The notes under the pieces are model-generated. The model saw only the letters and a program-made list of their open reading frames with translations, was not told the DNA's origin and searched no databases. Below are positions 62,111 to 64,000 of a stretch of DNA of 64,000 bases, piece after piece. Position numbers and translations under genes: made by a program. Numbering within the stretch: the first letter of the stretch is position 1; each line of letters opens with the position of its first letter. The stretch comes from Prorocentrum cordatum (taxonomy: Eukaryota; Sar; Dinophyceae; Prorocentrales; Prorocentraceae), in the NCBI GenBank assembly GCA_963575745.1, contig CAUYUJ010018048.1, positions 698,800 through 762,799 on the forward strand, in the 5' to 3' direction.

Positions 62111-63690
62111 GCCAGCGAAGGCCGGCTGGGGTACAAGTATTTGTTCCAAGAGATGGCGCCTGTTCGGGATTCAGGGTTCTTGGAATGAGCTACATTAAGG
62201 CGGACCTCCCATAGTGCTCTCGTCTTTGCATGTCATGTTACCCCCTGCGACCCCAATATCCATGTACAGACGCCGAGCTCGGATAGCTCGTCCTTTGCAC
62301 GCCCCGCGCTTACAGCCGATTCCCTACAGGGCTGGGCTGCTGTGCTTCAGTATTCGGCCTTGAGTTGCCCTCGCTGTGATACACATTCGCAGCACTGGGA
62401 GTCGCAACTCTCTGCATGTGTTGCAAGTCTCATTTTCATTTGCACGACCTCCCTGCGTCTGCACGAGTGAACTGCCAAAATCCTAATCAACGTCTTGATC
62501 ACGGTTCTGCCGTGTTCCTCGTGGACGTCTTATCCGTGATACTTTTCATGATCATTCCCTTGCAAATTACAAGTTTGGTTATCAGCATCGTTAGCAAGAT
62601 CGCCATGACCATTATATGCAGCAGTTTTACGCGGTTTCCATCACTGTGTTCCAACCATCTTCGTTTACCGTTGCTATTCGTAGGACAAGGGGGCGTGGGA
62701 AGAAAGAGGAGGAGAAGGGTTGAGGCGGCGAAGGAGGGAGAAGGTAGGACGGAGGAGGAGGAGGAGGAGGAGCAGGAGCAGGAGGCGGGAGGGAGGAGGC
62801 GGGAGGGAGGAGGCCAAAGGGGGAGGAGGAGGAGCAGAAGGAGGAGGAGGAGGAGGAGGAGCAGGAGGAGGAGGAGGAGGAGGAGGAGGGAGGGAGGGAG
62901 AGAGGGAGGGAGGGAGGGAGGAAGACGCTGGATGGTGGCAAACGGCGCCTTAAGTAATTGGGGTATGAGTATGAATTGTGGAGGTACGTTGGCACCCCTC
63001 GCTACGGCCGTCTTCGTTGGCCGAGGGGCCGTAGGGAGGGCCTCGGCCCCCTCCATTGGCAATTGACGCCGTAATGTATTGGTGTATTGGTGGGAGAGGG
63101 CGACCCAAGCGGCGTTTATGATGGCAGCCGCAATGGGCGTGAGGCCTATGATGGTCCTCATTGGTGAGGCCTATGATGGTTCCCACTGGGGTCGGATTGG
63201 GGAAGAGGGCAGAAAGGTCGAAGCGGATGTCCGACGGCAACCTCTTAGGGGGATACCTGACAGGGCACGTAAAAGTAACGCCGGTCCTTAGCCTATGTTC
63301 CAGAGGAGCCCCGCACCAGTGGCAGAGAGTGGAAGGTCGTTTCAGATCAACCCGACCCCGACCCCCAACCCGGCCCCGACTCCTAACATCGGCGACTAGC
63401 CTCATGTCGAGGATAGGCTGGTACGTCCATAAATGGGGGGGAGGGGGCGGGCCGCGCAGAGAAAGGGAGGAAGAGGGAGAAGGAAGATGAGATGGGGGCG
63501 GGGAGCGTTTTCGAAGCTGTGTTTCATTCCCGAATCAGTGCTTGCACTGAAGGCGTCCTAGCGGATATTGAAGGATTTGGCGGAAATTCTGGGCCGATTT
63601 CGGTGGGCGGCAGGGTTCCCTGGTTCCCGGTTTTGGTTCCGGGTTCCAGGCCAATTTCGGTTGGCGGCGGGGTTCCCGGATTCTTGGTCG
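62110..63690. other. No gene seen; GGA tract and local repeats
   Basis: 62700-62930 is (GGA)n with AGG and GCA interruptions. 62995-63040 forms a hairpin (CCCTCGCTACGGCC / GGCCGTAGGGAGGG). GGCCTATGATGGT is duplicated at 63142-63180. 63610-63690 repeats GGCGGCGGGGTTCCC-like text. No protein family recognised. Confidence 0.5.
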
Positions 63691-63699
63691 ATTTTCTTT

Positions 63700-63950
63700 T
63701 CGATCGGTCTTACCATCGATCTCATTACCCACCTCTCTATCGATCTCATTATCGATCGCATAATCGATCTCATTATCGATCTCACAATCGATATCATTAT
63801 ATATCGCACGAGAGATATCACGATCGATCTCACTATCGATCTCATTGCATCGACTTCACTATCGGGCTCACGATCGACCTTACAACGTCCTCACGATCGC
63901 TTCCTTTAATCGATCTCACGATCGATCTCACAATCGATCGCAATATCCAT
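63700..63950. repeat. ATCGAT(C/A)TCA minisatellite
   Basis: Imperfect repeats of about 15-16 bp built from ATCGATCTCA followed by TT, CA or CG. The core ATCGAT is itself palindromic. Confidence 0.85.
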
Positions 63951-63954
63951 ATCA

Positions 63955-63996
63955 CAAACTTTCAAAGTTTGAACAGTGGATGTTTAGCATCCACTG
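63955..63996. repeat. Two adjacent perfect hairpins
   Basis: CAAACTTT-C-AAAGTTTG (63955-63971) is followed by CAGTGGATG-TTTAG-CATCCACTG (63974-63996). Confidence 0.75.
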
Positions 63997-64000
63997 CTTG

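Noticed and set aside
60757-62136. Ser-, Leu-, Pro- and Arg-rich frames
   Set aside because: All depend on TCC arrays. No unique protein-like stretch remains after masking them.
1-64000. tRNA, rRNA, spliced-leader or snRNA genes
   Set aside because: I looked for tRNA-like cloverleafs, 5S-like text and the dinoflagellate spliced-leader sequence and saw none. A covariance-model scan would settle it.

Overview
The window is nuclear DNA of a dinoflagellate alga; the genus cannot be fixed from sequence alone. The grounds are a voltage-gated cation channel whose EF-hands follow directly after S6, introns with GC-AG and GA-AG ends beside introns that have no canonical ends, a degenerate Ty1/copia element and two LINE-like elements of dinoflagellate type, several multi-copy protein families I associate with dinoflagellate proteomes, high GC, and gene-sized units that are all on the + strand. 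There is no bacterial-style operon, ribosome binding site, tRNA, rRNA or CRISPR array that I can support. One run of 100 Ns (57391-57490) is an assembly gap.

Layout. 1-7621: one spread-out gene for a six-transmembrane cation channel with C-terminal EF-hands. Its introns are made largely of inverted-repeat elements. One 4.5-kb intron holds a 90-bp minisatellite, a MITE and a helicase gene fragment. 7622-12540: no gene seen; diverged repeat families and a tandem duplication. 12880-17000: a broken LINE-like element (zinc finger, coiled coil, reverse transcriptase remnants). 17000-24530: mostly unassigned GC-rich sequence, microsatellites, hairpin clusters and one MITE. 24767-36972: a 12.2-kb Ty1/copia retrotransposon with both LTRs, primer site, polypurine tract and gag-protease-integrase-RT-RNase H remnants. 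About 4.8 kb of extra sequence between its RNase H and 3' LTR contains two touching ORFs and a Nudix-like fragment. 37000-38700: repeats and a MITE. 38811-42866: a chain of unrecognised + strand coding segments. 42975-43385: an AT-rich island.

43500-57360 is the most striking part: five unrelated ORFs in one direction, with about 40 copies of a short hairpin, AGCGG-(5-6 nt loop)-CCGCT, usually followed by TTTGC or TTCGC. These copies sit in clusters before, between and after the ORFs, and I saw none elsewhere in the window. The last ORF belongs to a large transposase-like dinoflagellate family. I read the block as a candidate undescribed mobile or co-regulated gene unit. Most frame breaks in its ORFs lie at homopolymers, a 7-bp duplication or a probable GC-AG intron, so the genes may be intact in the organism. 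57491-60940 is a second LINE-like element with RT, zinc finger and RNase H. 60960-64000 is dominated by GGA/TCC microsatellites and an ATCGAT minisatellite.
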